This document shows positions 18,122 to 26,426 of a stretch of 64,000 nt of DNA, in pieces (within the stretch, counting starts at the first letter, position 1; every line of letters starts with the position of its first letter). Source of the stretch: JAWWOL01 sp963797535 (GTDB lineage: Bacteria; Actinomycetota; Actinomycetes; JAWWOL01). The notes beneath the pieces were generated by a model. That model did no database searches. It was not told where the DNA came from and worked only from the letters and a program-made list of their open reading frames with translations. The stretch lies in assembly GCA_963797535.1 (NCBI GenBank), contig CAWCPQ010000001.1:2418001-2482000 (forward strand), given 5' to 3'. A program made the position numbers and the translations under genes.

Positions 18122-19420
18122 TCATGCGGCGGGGGCAATCTTCGTCATCAGGTTGATCGCCCTGTCCATCGCGTCTCCGCCGCGGGCGTCCGTGAGGTTG
18201 GCCAGCAGCTTGAGGGTGAAGCGCATCAGGGTCGGGTGCGGCAGTCCGTGGCGGGTGGCGAGCTTCATGATGGAGGGGTTGCCGATCAGCTTGACGAACA
18301 GGTTGCCGACGGTGAAGTAGCCGCCGTACTCGGCCTTGAGGTCGCTCGGGTAGGCCTCGAGGGCGCGCTCGCGCGCCTGGCCGCTGCGGGCGAGGGCCTG
18401 GATCGCAGCCCTGGCCGCCATCTCGCCGGACTCCATCGCGTACGGGATCCCCTCGCCGTTCATCGGGTTGACCGTGCCGGCGGAGTCACCCACCAGCAGA
18501 ACGCCCCTGGTGTAGGCCGGAGTGCGGTTGAACCCCATCGGCAGCGCTGCGCCGCGGATCGGGCCGGTCGCGTTGTCCTCCTGGTAGCCCCACTCGCCCG
18601 GCATGTTGGCCAGCCAGCGCCGGAGCAGGTCGCGGTAGTCGACGTTGCCGAACGCAGCGCTGGTGTTGAGGACGCCGAGACCGATGTTGGACGTGCCGTC
18701 GCCCATGCCGAAGATCCAGCCGTAGCCGGGCAGCAGCCGCGACTCGCCGGGCTTGCCGTCCCACAGCTCGAGCCAGCTCTCCAGCCAGTCGTCGTCATGG
18801 CGCGGGCTCGTGTAGTAGCGGCGGTAGGCCACGCCCATCGGCCGGTCGTCACGCTTGTGCAGCCCGAGCGCGAGGGCGAGGCGGGCGCTCACGCCGTCGG
18901 CCGCGATCACGATCGGCGCGCGGTAGGTCTGCTCGTCCTTTGTCTCGGTGTTCCTGGCCGTGACCCCGACCACGCGGCCGTCGTCGTTGAGCAGGGGACC
19001 CGTGACGTTGGTGCGCTCGATCAGCCGGGCGCCGGCCTTGACCGCCTGGCGGGCCAGGATGTCGTCGAAGTCCTGCCGCGGGCGGACCAGCCCGTACCCC
19101 GGGTAGTCGCCCAGCTCCGGCCACGGGATCTCCAGCCGCATGCCGCCGCCGTAGATCCGCAGGCCCTTGTTGTGCAGCCAGCCGGCGTCCTCGCTGACGT
19201 CGATGCCCATGCCGACGAGCGCCTTGACCGCGCGCGGGGTGAGCCCGTCGCCGCAGACCTTCTCCCTGGGGAAGGTGGTCTTCTCGAGCAGCGCGACGTT
19301 GAGCCCGGCGTTGGCGAGGTGGTAGGCCGCCGACGAGCCACCGGGTCCGGCGCCGACGACGATGACGTCGGCGTCGTACCCCTCGTGCGGAGCAGCAGCG
19401 GTCACGTCACGTCCGTTCAT
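18122..19420 (-). CDS. Geranylgeranyl-reductase-family flavoprotein (menaquinone reductase-like)
   Basis: This FAD-dependent protein has about 432 residues. It has an N-terminal GxGxxG motif (VVGAGPGGSSAAYHL), the conserved KVCGDGLTPRA segment and the second FAD motif around VGDSAGTVNPMNGEG. The family saturates isoprenoid chains; mycobacterial MenJ reduces one double bond of the menaquinone tail. I infer that role from its place between menG and nuoA. The ATG at 19420 is chosen because the sequence just upstream holds a Rex-operator-like palindrome and a -10 box, so it is unlikely to be coding. Longer in-frame GTG and TTG starts exist. Confidence 0.85.
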   Translation of the reverse strand: MNGRDVTAAAPHEGYDADVIVVGAGPGGSSAAYHLANAGLNVALLEKTTFPREKVCGDGLTPRAVKALVGMGIDVSEDAGWLHNKGLRIYGGGMRLEIPWPELGDYPGYGLVRPRQDFDDILARQAVKAGARLIERTNVTGPLLNDDGRVVGVTARNTETKDEQTYRAPIVIAADGVSARLALALGLHKRDDRPMGVAYRRYYTSPRHDDDWLESWLELWDGKPGESRLLPGYGWIFGMGDGTSNIGLGVLNTSAAFGNVDYRDLLRRWLANMPGEWGYQEDNATGPIRGAALPMGFNRTPAYTRGVLLVGDSAGTVNPMNGEGIPYAMESGEMAARAAIQALARSGQARERALEAYPSDLKAEYGGYFTVGNLFVKLIGNPSIMKLATRHGLPHPTLMRFTLKLLANLTDARGGDAMDRAINLMTKIAPAA

Positions 19421-19446
19421 CCGGTCGACTGCTGGGGTCGACGTGC

Positions 19447-19464
19447 TTGTGAATGCCTTCACGA
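19447..19464. promoter_or_regulatory. Rex-operator-like site before the flavoprotein gene and nuo
   Basis: The 18-mer TTGTGAATGCCTTCACGA matches the known Rex consensus (TTGTGAA, four bases, TTCACAA) at 13 of its 14 defined positions. It lies 27 bases before the chosen ATG and downstream of the -10 box, where a bound repressor could block transcription. Rex is encoded at 54.5-55.2 kb. It may control the flavoprotein gene and, by read-through, nuo. Confidence 0.6.
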
Positions 19465-19481
19465 ACCCGGGTCCGGAACGA

Positions 19482-19487
19482 AGTCTA
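19482..19487 (-). promoter_or_regulatory. Candidate -10 box for the flavoprotein gene
   Basis: TAGACT on the minus strand would place transcription start near 19475, just before the Rex-like site. No convincing -35 hexamer is seen at normal spacing; a TTGACC lies too far upstream. Confidence 0.35.
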
Positions 19488-19598
19488 GGACGTGGAGCTG
19501 CGGCCCCACCACTCGACTCGGTCAACCCCGCGGAAGGATGGACAAACGACGGCGGTCCAGTCCCGTTCCGGGTCCATCCATCGGCCGGGTTGCGCGGC

Positions 19599-20288
19599 TC
19601 AGGCGGTGCCCCGGTGCAGTGCGACGATGCCGCCGGACAGGTTGCGCCAGCCGACCTTGGACCAGCCGGCCTTCTGCAGCCGTACGGCCAAGGCCGCTTG
19701 GTCCGGCCACGCGCGGATCGACTCAGCGAGGTAGACGTAGGCGTCCGGGTTGCTGCTCACCGCGCGGGCGACAGCTGGCAGCGCCTTCATGAGGTACTCG
19801 ACGTAGACCGTGCGGAACGGGGCCAGGGTCGGATGGCTGAACTCGCACACGACGAGTCGCCCGCCCGGCTTGGTGACCCGGCGCAGCTCGGTCAGGGCGA
19901 GGTCGACGTCGTTGACGTTGCGCAGGCCGAACGAGATCGAGACGGCGTCGAAGCTCGCGTCGGCGAACGGCAGCCTGAGCGCGTCGCCAGCGACGAACGG
20001 CAGGTCCGGGCGCCTGGCGCGGCCCACCTGCAGCATGCCGATGCTGAAGTCGCACGCCACCACCTCGGCTCCGCGCTCGGCGAAGGCCGCGCTCGACGTG
20101 CCCGTACCCGCAGCCAGGTCGAGCACCCGCTGCCCGGGGCCAGCACCCACCGCGTCCACGACTGCCTTGCGCCACCGGCGGTCCTGCCCGAGTGACAGCA
20201 CGTCGTTGGTGAGGTCGTAGCGCGCCGCCACCTCGTCGAACATCGAGGCCACCTGCTGCGGCGTCTTCGCCAGGTCGGCGCGGGTCAC
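19599..20288 (-). CDS. menG: Demethylmenaquinone methyltransferase
   Basis: This 229-residue class I SAM-dependent methyltransferase is of the UbiE/MenG family. Motif I is VLDLAAGTGTSS, and the family signature FGLRNVND and the FSHPTLAPFR region are clear. It adds the last methyl group in menaquinone synthesis. The GTG at 20288 follows GAGGAGG at about 5 bases and overlaps the stop of the upstream deaminase gene by 4 bases, so the two are one transcription unit. Confidence 0.94.
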   Translation of the reverse strand: MTRADLAKTPQQVASMFDEVAARYDLTNDVLSLGQDRRWRKAVVDAVGAGPGQRVLDLAAGTGTSSAAFAERGAEVVACDFSIGMLQVGRARRPDLPFVAGDALRLPFADASFDAVSISFGLRNVNDVDLALTELRRVTKPGGRLVVCEFSHPTLAPFRTVYVEYLMKALPAVARAVSSNPDAYVYLAESIRAWPDQAALAVRLQKAGWSKVGWRNLSGGIVALHRGTA

Positions 20289-21544
20289 GATTCCTCCTCG
20301 GTCGGGCTGCGGTGGACGAGCCGGCCTCCGAGAACCGTAGCCGAGCACCGGCCGGCACCGTGGTCGATCAAGGCGGTGTACGGGTCCCCCGACGTTGGCA
20401 CGCCGAAGACCGCGAGGTCGGCCCGGCCACCGACGACCAGCTGACCGGCGTCCGCGAGCCCGAGGGCGCGGGCACCGCCCAGCGTCAGCGCCTCCACCAG
20501 CCGCCGGTCGAGGTCGGCCCCGGTGTAGCCCTGGCCCAGCGCGACCGCCTTGGTAGCGACGGCCTCCTCGAGCAGGTCCAGGTTCGGCGAGCTGGCCAAC
20601 GAGTCGGTGCCGATGGCGATGGGATTGCCCTCGCGCAGGTAGTCCGCGACCGGCGGCTGGCCGGCTTTGAGAATCTCGTTGGAGCGCACGCACAACGCGA
20701 CGTAGGTGCCCGAGTCACGTAGCAGCAGGCGGTCAGCCGCGTCGAGGTGCACCCCGTGCGCGACGTGGACATCGGTGCCGAGACCGCCGAGGTCGGACAG
20801 GTGCTGCGTCGGCGAGCAGCCGGCCCCGACGCCGATCAGCTCGAACTCCATGTCGAAGCGGCGGGCAAAGTCCGCGAACGGCCCGGTGCCGGTGAGCACG
20901 TACTCCGACTCGGCCATCGACTCGGCGAGGTGGGTGTGGATGCGCATCCCACGGCTTCGCGCGACGCCGAGCAGGTCGACGAAGACGCCGGTGCCGACGG
21001 TGTAGAGCGTGTGCGGGGACACCCCGACCGCGTTCGGGCCGCCCGGCTGTACGAGCAGGTCGGTGAACGCGGTCCCGCGCTTGGCCCAGCCCGGCTCGTC
21101 GAGGAACAGGCCCTCGAGGTAGGCAGTGCCGGCCAAGCCCGACCTCGCGATCGTGGGCAGCACCGCCGGGTCCGTGACGATGTCCGCGACCGCCGTCGTG
21201 CCGCTGCTCACGGCGAGATGGACTCCGCGCCGGGTGCTGGACTGCCACGCCGCGTCGTCGAATTCGGCCCTGCGCCCGGCCACCATGGACAGCCACTCCG
21301 GGAAGGGCTTGCCGGTGCTGGCGAGATCGTTGAAGTCGGTGTACTGCAGGTGCGCGTGAGCGTTGACCAGGCCGGGGGTCAGGATCCCGCGGTGTTCCCG
21401 TACCCTCGCGCCCGGTGCGTCGGCGAGGACCTCGGCCCTGGTTCCCACCGCGGCGATCGTGTTGCCGTCGACGAGCACCGCTCCGCTGTCGATGGGCTGC
21501 GAGAGCATCGGGAGCACGACGTCGGCCGTGTGGACGGTGAGCAC
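20285..21544 (-). CDS. mqnX: Aminodeoxyfutalosine deaminase-like amidohydrolase
   Basis: This amidohydrolase-superfamily protein has 419 residues. It has the metal-binding HAH motif (NAHAHLQ), later histidines in IHTHLAES and VAHGVHL, and a catalytic aspartate in GTDSLASSPN. One branch of this superfamily deaminates 6-amino-6-deoxyfutalosine to futalosine. Overlap with menG and the mqnA, mqnC and mqnE genes nearby make that function likely; motifs alone would also fit other deaminases. The GTG start lacks a Shine-Dalgarno but has the hexamer GATCAT exactly 6 bases before it, so the message may be leaderless. Confidence 0.8.
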   Translation of the reverse strand: MLTVHTADVVLPMLSQPIDSGAVLVDGNTIAAVGTRAEVLADAPGARVREHRGILTPGLVNAHAHLQYTDFNDLASTGKPFPEWLSMVAGRRAEFDDAAWQSSTRRGVHLAVSSGTTAVADIVTDPAVLPTIARSGLAGTAYLEGLFLDEPGWAKRGTAFTDLLVQPGGPNAVGVSPHTLYTVGTGVFVDLLGVARSRGMRIHTHLAESMAESEYVLTGTGPFADFARRFDMEFELIGVGAGCSPTQHLSDLGGLGTDVHVAHGVHLDAADRLLLRDSGTYVALCVRSNEILKAGQPPVADYLREGNPIAIGTDSLASSPNLDLLEEAVATKAVALGQGYTGADLDRRLVEALTLGGARALGLADAGQLVVGGRADLAVFGVPTSGDPYTALIDHGAGRCSATVLGGRLVHRSPTEEES

Positions 21545-21696
21545 CCGGCCATGATCCCGCACGCCTGGATGCAGCCGTCGTCGGCCCCGTCCGCCGCCTC
21601 GCTGGCCAGGTGCGCCGGGGCGCGTTGCCGCCCGCGATGTGGCACTGGTTCGCCCGGATCGCCTCGGCCCCGGCTGTGATCCTGCACAATGCGTGC

Positions 21697-22089
21697 ATGG
21701 CACAACCGAAGAAGGCGGCGCCGCGTCCCGCGCCCAAGCCGATGGCCGGACGCGAGCTCAAGCCGTGGCAGCTGGCCGTGTTCATCCTGGCCGGCCTGCT
21801 GATCGCTGGCATCTTCGTCGGCGTGGGCTACGCCAAGAAGTCGCGCGACGAGTACGGCCAGTACCCGTGGGCGCGTACGGCCGTACCGCCGAAGATGTAC
21901 TACGACCACGCGAAGTACGCCGGCGCTGGTACGGGTTCCAAGGACGGCCTGGTGGTCGTGGGCAAGACCCCCGGCGGCGGCACGATCTACGCGTCGTCGA
22001 AGGCGACAGCGCCTACGCCCACGTCGATCGTGGTGGCCGACGGCTCGACGGTGAAGAAGTACACCCTCACCCCTGCCGCGTCGAAGTAG
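21697..22089 (+). CDS. Small single-pass membrane protein, unknown function
   Basis: The protein has 130 residues. It has a basic, proline-rich N-terminus, one transmembrane helix at about residues 24-46 and a 85-residue polar domain that should lie outside. I recognise no family. It is divergent from the deaminase gene. The ATG at 21697 has no Shine-Dalgarno, but CACAAT sits exactly 6 bases before it, suggesting a leaderless message. An upstream in-frame ATG at 21610 is less likely. Confidence 0.6.
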   Translation: MAQPKKAAPRPAPKPMAGRELKPWQLAVFILAGLLIAGIFVGVGYAKKSRDEYGQYPWARTAVPPKMYYDHAKYAGAGTGSKDGLVVVGKTPGGGTIYASSKATAPTPTSIVVADGSTVKKYTLTPAASK

Positions 22090-22099
22090 CCCTCAGGAG

Positions 22100-22143
22100 T
22101 TGTTGGCGTGATCCGGGCATAGAACGTGCCCTCGCGCCAACAA
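22100..22143. repeat. 44-bp palindromic element, copy A
   Basis: Perfect 9-base arms (TTGTTGGCG and CGCCAACAA) enclose a 26-base centre containing GCATAGAA and an inner GGGCA/TGCCC stem. It begins 10 bases after the stop of the small membrane protein. The same arms with a centre of exactly the same length recur at 23131-23174, on the other side of the nuclease-like gene. It could also act as a transcription stop, but no T-run follows. Confidence 0.8.
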
Positions 22144-22199
22144 CGCGCGCGCTGTGGACAACGAGTTGCTCGTACGGCGCTGATCAGCACCCTGGGTGA

Positions 22200-23142
22200 G
22201 TGCCCAGACGCCCGGCCATCCCGCTCAGTGTGCTCGATGGGCTGCGCGCCGCACAGGACGACGTCGTACGCCGGTCCCAGCTCGCCGCCCTCGGCATCGG
22301 CGCCCACAAGGTGCGCCGCGAGGTCCTCGCCGGTCGCTGGCAGCTGGCTCCACCGCACGGTCGTCGTGCTGCACTCCGGCCCGCTGAGCCAGCAGCAACA
22401 ACGCTGGGCAGCCGTCCTCGCTCAGCCCAGCGTCGCAGCCCTGGCCGGCGAGACCGCGGCGATCGCGCACGGCCTGACGTGGTCTGGCGGCGAGGACATC
22501 CACGTCGTCGTCCCAGCCGGCTCACATTTCCCCACGCTCGACGGCGTGGTCCTGCACGTCTCGCGTCGGTTCTCCGCCACCGACGTGCATCCCGTACGGA
22601 CGCCGCCCATCGTCCGGGTCGAGCGGGCCCTGATCGACGCCGCTGCCTGGTCGCCGCGTGCCCGTACCGCGTGCGGCTTCCTCGCCGCCGGCGTCCAGCA
22701 GCGACTGACGACGGCCCCACGACTCATTGATGAGCTTGGCCTCGCCGGGCTGGTCAACCACCGCAAGCTGTTGTGGCACTGCCTCGCCGACATCGAGGGC
22801 GGCGCGCAGTCACTCGCCGAGATCGACATGGGCAAGGTCGCCGCGGGTGCGGGCGTGCCGCTTCCTCTTCGCCAAGCCGTGCGACTCGACGCTCGGGGCC
22901 GTCGTCGCTACATCGACGTCGACTTCGGCGGCTTCGATGCCGAGGTCGACGGGGCGCTGCACCTGCGGCCGCTGTCCTACTGGGAGGACATGTCCCGCCA
23001 GAACGACATCGTCATCGAGGGCGGCCGGCCGATGCTGCGGTTCTCCTCGCTCGCGCTGCGCATCGACGTACCAACGGTGCACCGGCAGCTGCGAGCCGCC
23101 CACGCCCGCTGGGGCTCGACGAGACGCAGGTTGTTGGCGTGA
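22200..23142 (+). pseudogene. AbiEi-like/DUF559-type nuclease-fold protein, frameshifted
   Basis: The N-terminal 50 residues resemble the winged-helix domain of AbiEi-type proteins (VLDGLRAAQDDVVRRSQLAALG). The C-terminal part resembles DUF559, a PD-(D/E)XK nuclease fold related to very-short-patch repair enzymes. It has an IDVDF strand, an EVDGALH core, an RQND segment and an LRFSS strand. One extra base near 22340-22350 breaks the frame between the two parts. The product would otherwise have about 314 residues. The last three codons and the stop lie inside palindrome B. Such genes are common in actinobacteria as putative antitoxin or defence proteins; no toxin partner is adjacent here. Confidence 0.7.
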
Positions 23143-23174
23143 GATCGCCTTCTATGCACGCCTCGCGCCAACAA
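23131..23174. repeat. 44-bp palindromic element, copy B (inverted relative to A)
   Basis: The 9-base arms are identical to copy A and the centre is also 26 bases. The shared centre motif GCATAGAA lies on the opposite strand, so the two elements flank the gene as inverted copies. Aligned in that orientation they agree at 35 of 44 bases. The stop codon of the enclosed gene is the first triplet of the centre. Confidence 0.8.
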
Positions 23175-23189
23175 CCCGCGCGGGTGCGG

Positions 23190-24383
23190 TCAGGAGCTGG
23201 CGACCAGGGGCAGCTGGGTGCCCAGTCCGCCGCCGGGCAGCGCCGTCGACGCGAAGTGGGACACGATGCGGCCGTCGTCAGCCGGGTCGTCCGCGGGCGT
23301 CCAGTGCACGTTGAGGTGGTGGTACAGCGTGTCCCGCTGAGCCGGGATGCGGTCGGCGGAACGGATCAGGTGAATGATCTCGTGCAGGTTGGACCGGTGC
23401 TTGGCGCCGGCGGAGGACACGACGTTCTCCTCGAGCATCACCGAGCCGAGGTCGTCGGCGCCGTAGTGCAACGTCAGCTGGCCGACCTCCTTGCCGGTCG
23501 TCAGCCAGGAACCCTGCAGGTGCTGCACGTTGTCGAAGAACAGCCGCGCGACGGCGATCAGGCGCAGGTATTCCAGCGCCGAAGCCTGGGTGCGGCCCTT
23601 GAGGTGGTTGTTCTCCGGCTGGTAGGTCCACGGGATGAACGACCGGAACCCGCCGGTACGGTCCTGCACGTCGCGCACCATGCGCAGGTGCTCGATCCGC
23701 TCGGCGTTGGTCTCGCCGGTGCCCATCATGAACGTCGCCGTCGACTGGACGCCGATCTCGTGCGCCGTCTCCATCACCTGGAGCCAGATCTCGCCGGACT
23801 CCTTCAGCGGCGCGATCGCCGTACGAGGCCGGGCGACGAGGATCTCGGCGCCGGCGCCGGCAAAGCTGTCCAGGCCGGCCGCGTGCAACCGCGCGATCAC
23901 CTCGGGGAACGCCAGGCCGGACACCCGCGAGATGTGGACGACCTCGGAGCCGCCGAGCGAGTGCAGCGTCAGCGACGGGTAGTTGGCCTTGATGGCCGCG
24001 AACGTCTCCTCGTACCACTCGATCCCGAGATCCGGCGAGTGTCCGCCCTGCAGCATGATCTGGGTCGCGCCCAGGGACTCGGCCTCACCGCAGCGGCGCA
24101 GGATCTCCTCGAGGGAGTGCGTCCAGCCCTCGGCGTGCTTGGGCGCGCGGTAGAACGCGCAGAACTTGCAGGCCGTCACGCAGACGTTCGTGTAGTTGAT
24201 GTTGCGGTCGATGATGTAGGTCGCGATCTGCTCGGTGCCGGCGAACTTGCGCCGTCGCACCGTGTCAGCGGCACGCCCCAGCTTGTGCAGCGGGGCATGA
24301 ACGTAGAGGTCGAGCGCCTCCTCGGGCGTGATCCGCCCGCCGTCGGCTGCGCGGTCGAGGATCTGCTGCAGTTGGCTGTCCAC
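23190..24383 (-). CDS. mqnC: Cyclic dehypoxanthinyl futalosine synthase (radical SAM)
   Basis: This radical SAM enzyme has 397 residues, with the cluster motif CxxxCxxC at C68, C72 and C75. The preceding NINYTNVC segment is typical of MqnC, as opposed to the HLNLTNVC of MqnE. It cyclises dehypoxanthinyl futalosine in the futalosine menaquinone pathway. The GTG start has no Shine-Dalgarno. A TACGCT hexamer ends exactly 6 bases upstream, which suggests a leaderless message. Confidence 0.93.
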   Translation of the reverse strand: MDSQLQQILDRAADGGRITPEEALDLYVHAPLHKLGRAADTVRRRKFAGTEQIATYIIDRNINYTNVCVTACKFCAFYRAPKHAEGWTHSLEEILRRCGEAESLGATQIMLQGGHSPDLGIEWYEETFAAIKANYPSLTLHSLGGSEVVHISRVSGLAFPEVIARLHAAGLDSFAGAGAEILVARPRTAIAPLKESGEIWLQVMETAHEIGVQSTATFMMGTGETNAERIEHLRMVRDVQDRTGGFRSFIPWTYQPENNHLKGRTQASALEYLRLIAVARLFFDNVQHLQGSWLTTGKEVGQLTLHYGADDLGSVMLEENVVSSAGAKHRSNLHEIIHLIRSADRIPAQRDTLYHHLNVHWTPADDPADDGRIVSHFASTALPGGGLGTQLPLVASS

Positions 24384-24389
24384 GGACTC

Positions 24390-24395
24390 AGCGTA
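24390..24395 (-). promoter_or_regulatory. -10-like TACGCT, probable leaderless start of mqnC
   Basis: TACGCT is followed by 6 bases and then the mqnC GTG. This spacing would put the first transcribed base at or next to the start codon. No -35 consensus is visible. The same spacing recurs at several genes in the window. Confidence 0.5.
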
Positions 24396-24404
24396 GCCGA
24401 GGCC

Positions 24405-24815
24405 TCAGACCGGCTCGCAGATGCGCCGCAGCTGACCCACCATGTCGACGATGCCCGCGGTCTTGTCGATGTAGGCGGCTGCGCCGAACCCGCGAGCGCG
24501 CTCGGCCAGCCAGCCCGAGTCGTACGCGGAGTACATGACGACCTTGGTCAGCGGTGCGACCGCTCGCACCTGCTGCAACGCGTCCAGCCCGTCCATGACC
24601 GGCATCGCGATGTCGAGGACCACGAGCTCGGGCTGGTGCTCGGTCGCGAGCCGGACCGCCTCCGCGCCGTCGGCAGCCTCGGCAACCACCACGAACTCGT
24701 TGTCGAACTCGAGCACGAGCTTGAGCAGCACCCGGATGTCGGCAGCATCGTCCACCAGCAGGACCCGAATCGGGGGCCTGCCGATCTCTGCGGACGGTTC
24801 GGGCGCTGCGGACAC
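24405..24815 (-). CDS. Stand-alone response regulator receiver
   Basis: This 136-residue CheY-like receiver has no output domain. The acidic pair is in LLVDDAAD, the phospho-acceptor Asp in VVLDIAMPVMDG, and the conserved Lys in YIDKTAG. The GTG start is preceded by GGGAG at about 8 bases. No histidine kinase lies nearby. A second receiver of the same design is at 56372-56755. Confidence 0.88.
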   Translation of the reverse strand: MSAAPEPSAEIGRPPIRVLLVDDAADIRVLLKLVLEFDNEFVVVAEAADGAEAVRLATEHQPELVVLDIAMPVMDGLDALQQVRAVAPLTKVVMYSAYDSGWLAERARGFGAAAYIDKTAGIVDMVGQLRRICEPV

Positions 24816-24963
24816 CGATGGGCTCCCCTGGCGAGAGGTTTCTCTGCCCTCATGTTCGCCCGGTGCCAGCCCTCGGCCCAGACCCCTAACGGGCCATTCT
24901 GTGACCGGATTTCAACTAGTCATCGGCACGGCCGTTCGGCCTAACCGACGGCAAACCGGCAGG

Positions 24964-25815
24964 TCACAGCGGTGCGAGCTCGACAGTGACCTCGGCGGGC
25001 ACCGCGCCGCGCAACGCTGCCCGGCGGGCGAACTCGGCGACCCCGTCCAGCTGACGGCCGCCGAGAGAGAAGTCGAGGGTACGGAAATAGGTCGCCAAGG
25101 TGGGCTGGTCGAACGACTCCCACCGGGCAGCGTGCGCTGCCACCTCGTCGACGTGCTCGAGCGACAGGTCCCGGGAGCGCAGGAACGCCTGGTGCACGTC
25201 CTTGACCAAACCCGGCTGGGCCGCGAGGAAGTCCCGGCGCACAGCCCAGACCGCGAACACCATCGGCAGGCCGGTCCACTCGCGCCACGCCTGGCCGAGG
25301 TCGTGCACCGTGAGGCCGCGCGCAGGTCCTTCATACGTCGCCCGCAGCGCGGTGTCGCCGATGAGGACCGCTGCGGCCGCCTCCTGCATCATCGCGCCCA
25401 GGTCGGGCGGGCAGGAGAAGTAGGCCGGCGTGACGCCGTACACCTCCTCGAGCCACATCTGCGTCAGCAGCACGCTGGTCCGACTGGTCGACCCGAGGGC
25501 CACGCGTTCGCTGCCCAGGTCCGAGAGCGGGACCTGCGAGACGAGGTTGACCGACAGCACGGGACCGTCGCTGCCGACGGCAAGGTCGGGGAGCAGGACC
25601 AGCTCGTCGGTGTGCCGGAGGTACTCGACCAAGCTGATCGCACCGAGGTCGACGTCGCCGGCCACGAGGGCGTCGTTGAGCCGGTCCGGGGTGTCCTTGA
25701 CCAGGTCGACGTCGGCGAGGGCGCCGGAGTGGATCAGGCCCCAGTACAGCGGGAGGCAGTTCAGGAACTGGATGTGCCCGACCCTGGGACGCCGTTGCTG
25801 CTCGTTGACTGCCAT
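24964..25815 (-). CDS. mqnA: Chorismate dehydratase
   Basis: This 283-residue protein has a periplasmic-binding-protein-like fold of the MqnA family, which converts chorismate to 3-enolpyruvylbenzoate, the first futalosine pathway step. Family segments include GHIQFLNCLPLYWGL near the start and LGAISLVEYL. The ATG at 25815 is preferred over an upstream in-frame ATG because it starts just before the homology. TAGCCT lies 8 bases before it, compatible with a leaderless message. It is divergent from the sigma gene. Confidence 0.92.
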   Translation of the reverse strand: MAVNEQQRRPRVGHIQFLNCLPLYWGLIHSGALADVDLVKDTPDRLNDALVAGDVDLGAISLVEYLRHTDELVLLPDLAVGSDGPVLSVNLVSQVPLSDLGSERVALGSTSRTSVLLTQMWLEEVYGVTPAYFSCPPDLGAMMQEAAAAVLIGDTALRATYEGPARGLTVHDLGQAWREWTGLPMVFAVWAVRRDFLAAQPGLVKDVHQAFLRSRDLSLEHVDEVAAHAARWESFDQPTLATYFRTLDFSLGGRQLDGVAEFARRAALRGAVPAEVTVELAPL

Positions 25816-25919
25816 CACCCTTGAGGCTAACCCCGGTCGTTGCGTCATGCTGACCGGGGCGGCTCAACCTTTCGCGTCCGCCGAACGTGCATGAGGTGTC
25901 CGGACGAGAGGGGCACCCT

Positions 25920-26426
25920 ATGGCGGAACCGCCGTCGTACGAAGATCAGTTCGCACCGCTGTACCAACGGGCCTACGGCGTCGCGTTCCGGCTGCTCGGG
26001 GCACAGGGGTCCGCCGAGGACATCGCCCAGGAGACGCTCGCCCGCGCCTACGCGCGCTGGCCCAAGATCGCCGACGAGCCGACCGGCTGGTGCGTCACCG
26101 TCGCCCTCAACCTGACCATGGACGCGCTGCGCACGGCTGAACGGGACCGCAAACGGCACCGCCAGCTCATCGCGCTCGACTCACCCGGCACCGGGGACCC
26201 GTACGTCGCGGAGCGTCTGGATCTGTACGCCGCGCTGCGCGCCCTTCCGCGCCGGCAGCGCCAGATCGTCGGCTTGCGCTACATCGGCGACCTCAGCGAG
26301 CAGCAAACGGCGGACGCCCTCGGCGTGAGCGTCGGCACCGTGAAGTCGCAGTCCTCCCGAGGCCTCGACGCGCTTCGGGCCCACCTCAACGTGACACCCA
26401 ACCCGACCAGGAGCAGCCATGTTTGA
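25920..26426 (+). CDS. SigE-family ECF RNA polymerase sigma factor
   Basis: The protein has 168 residues. Region 2 (SAEDIAQETLARAYARWPKI) and a helix-turn-helix region 4 (LSEQQTADALGVSVGTVKSQ) are clear. The ATG at 25920 has GAGAGG about 8 bases upstream. It overlaps the next gene by 8 bases, so both are co-translated; that gene encodes a single-pass membrane protein likely to act as its partner. Confidence 0.9.
   Translation: MAEPPSYEDQFAPLYQRAYGVAFRLLGAQGSAEDIAQETLARAYARWPKIADEPTGWCVTVALNLTMDALRTAERDRKRHRQLIALDSPGTGDPYVAERLDLYAALRALPRRQRQIVGLRYIGDLSEQQTADALGVSVGTVKSQSSRGLDALRAHLNVTPNPTRSSHV

Noticed and set aside
19520..19525. TTGACC as -35 for the flavoprotein gene
   Set aside because: The spacing to TAGACT is 32 bases, far outside the usual 16-18.
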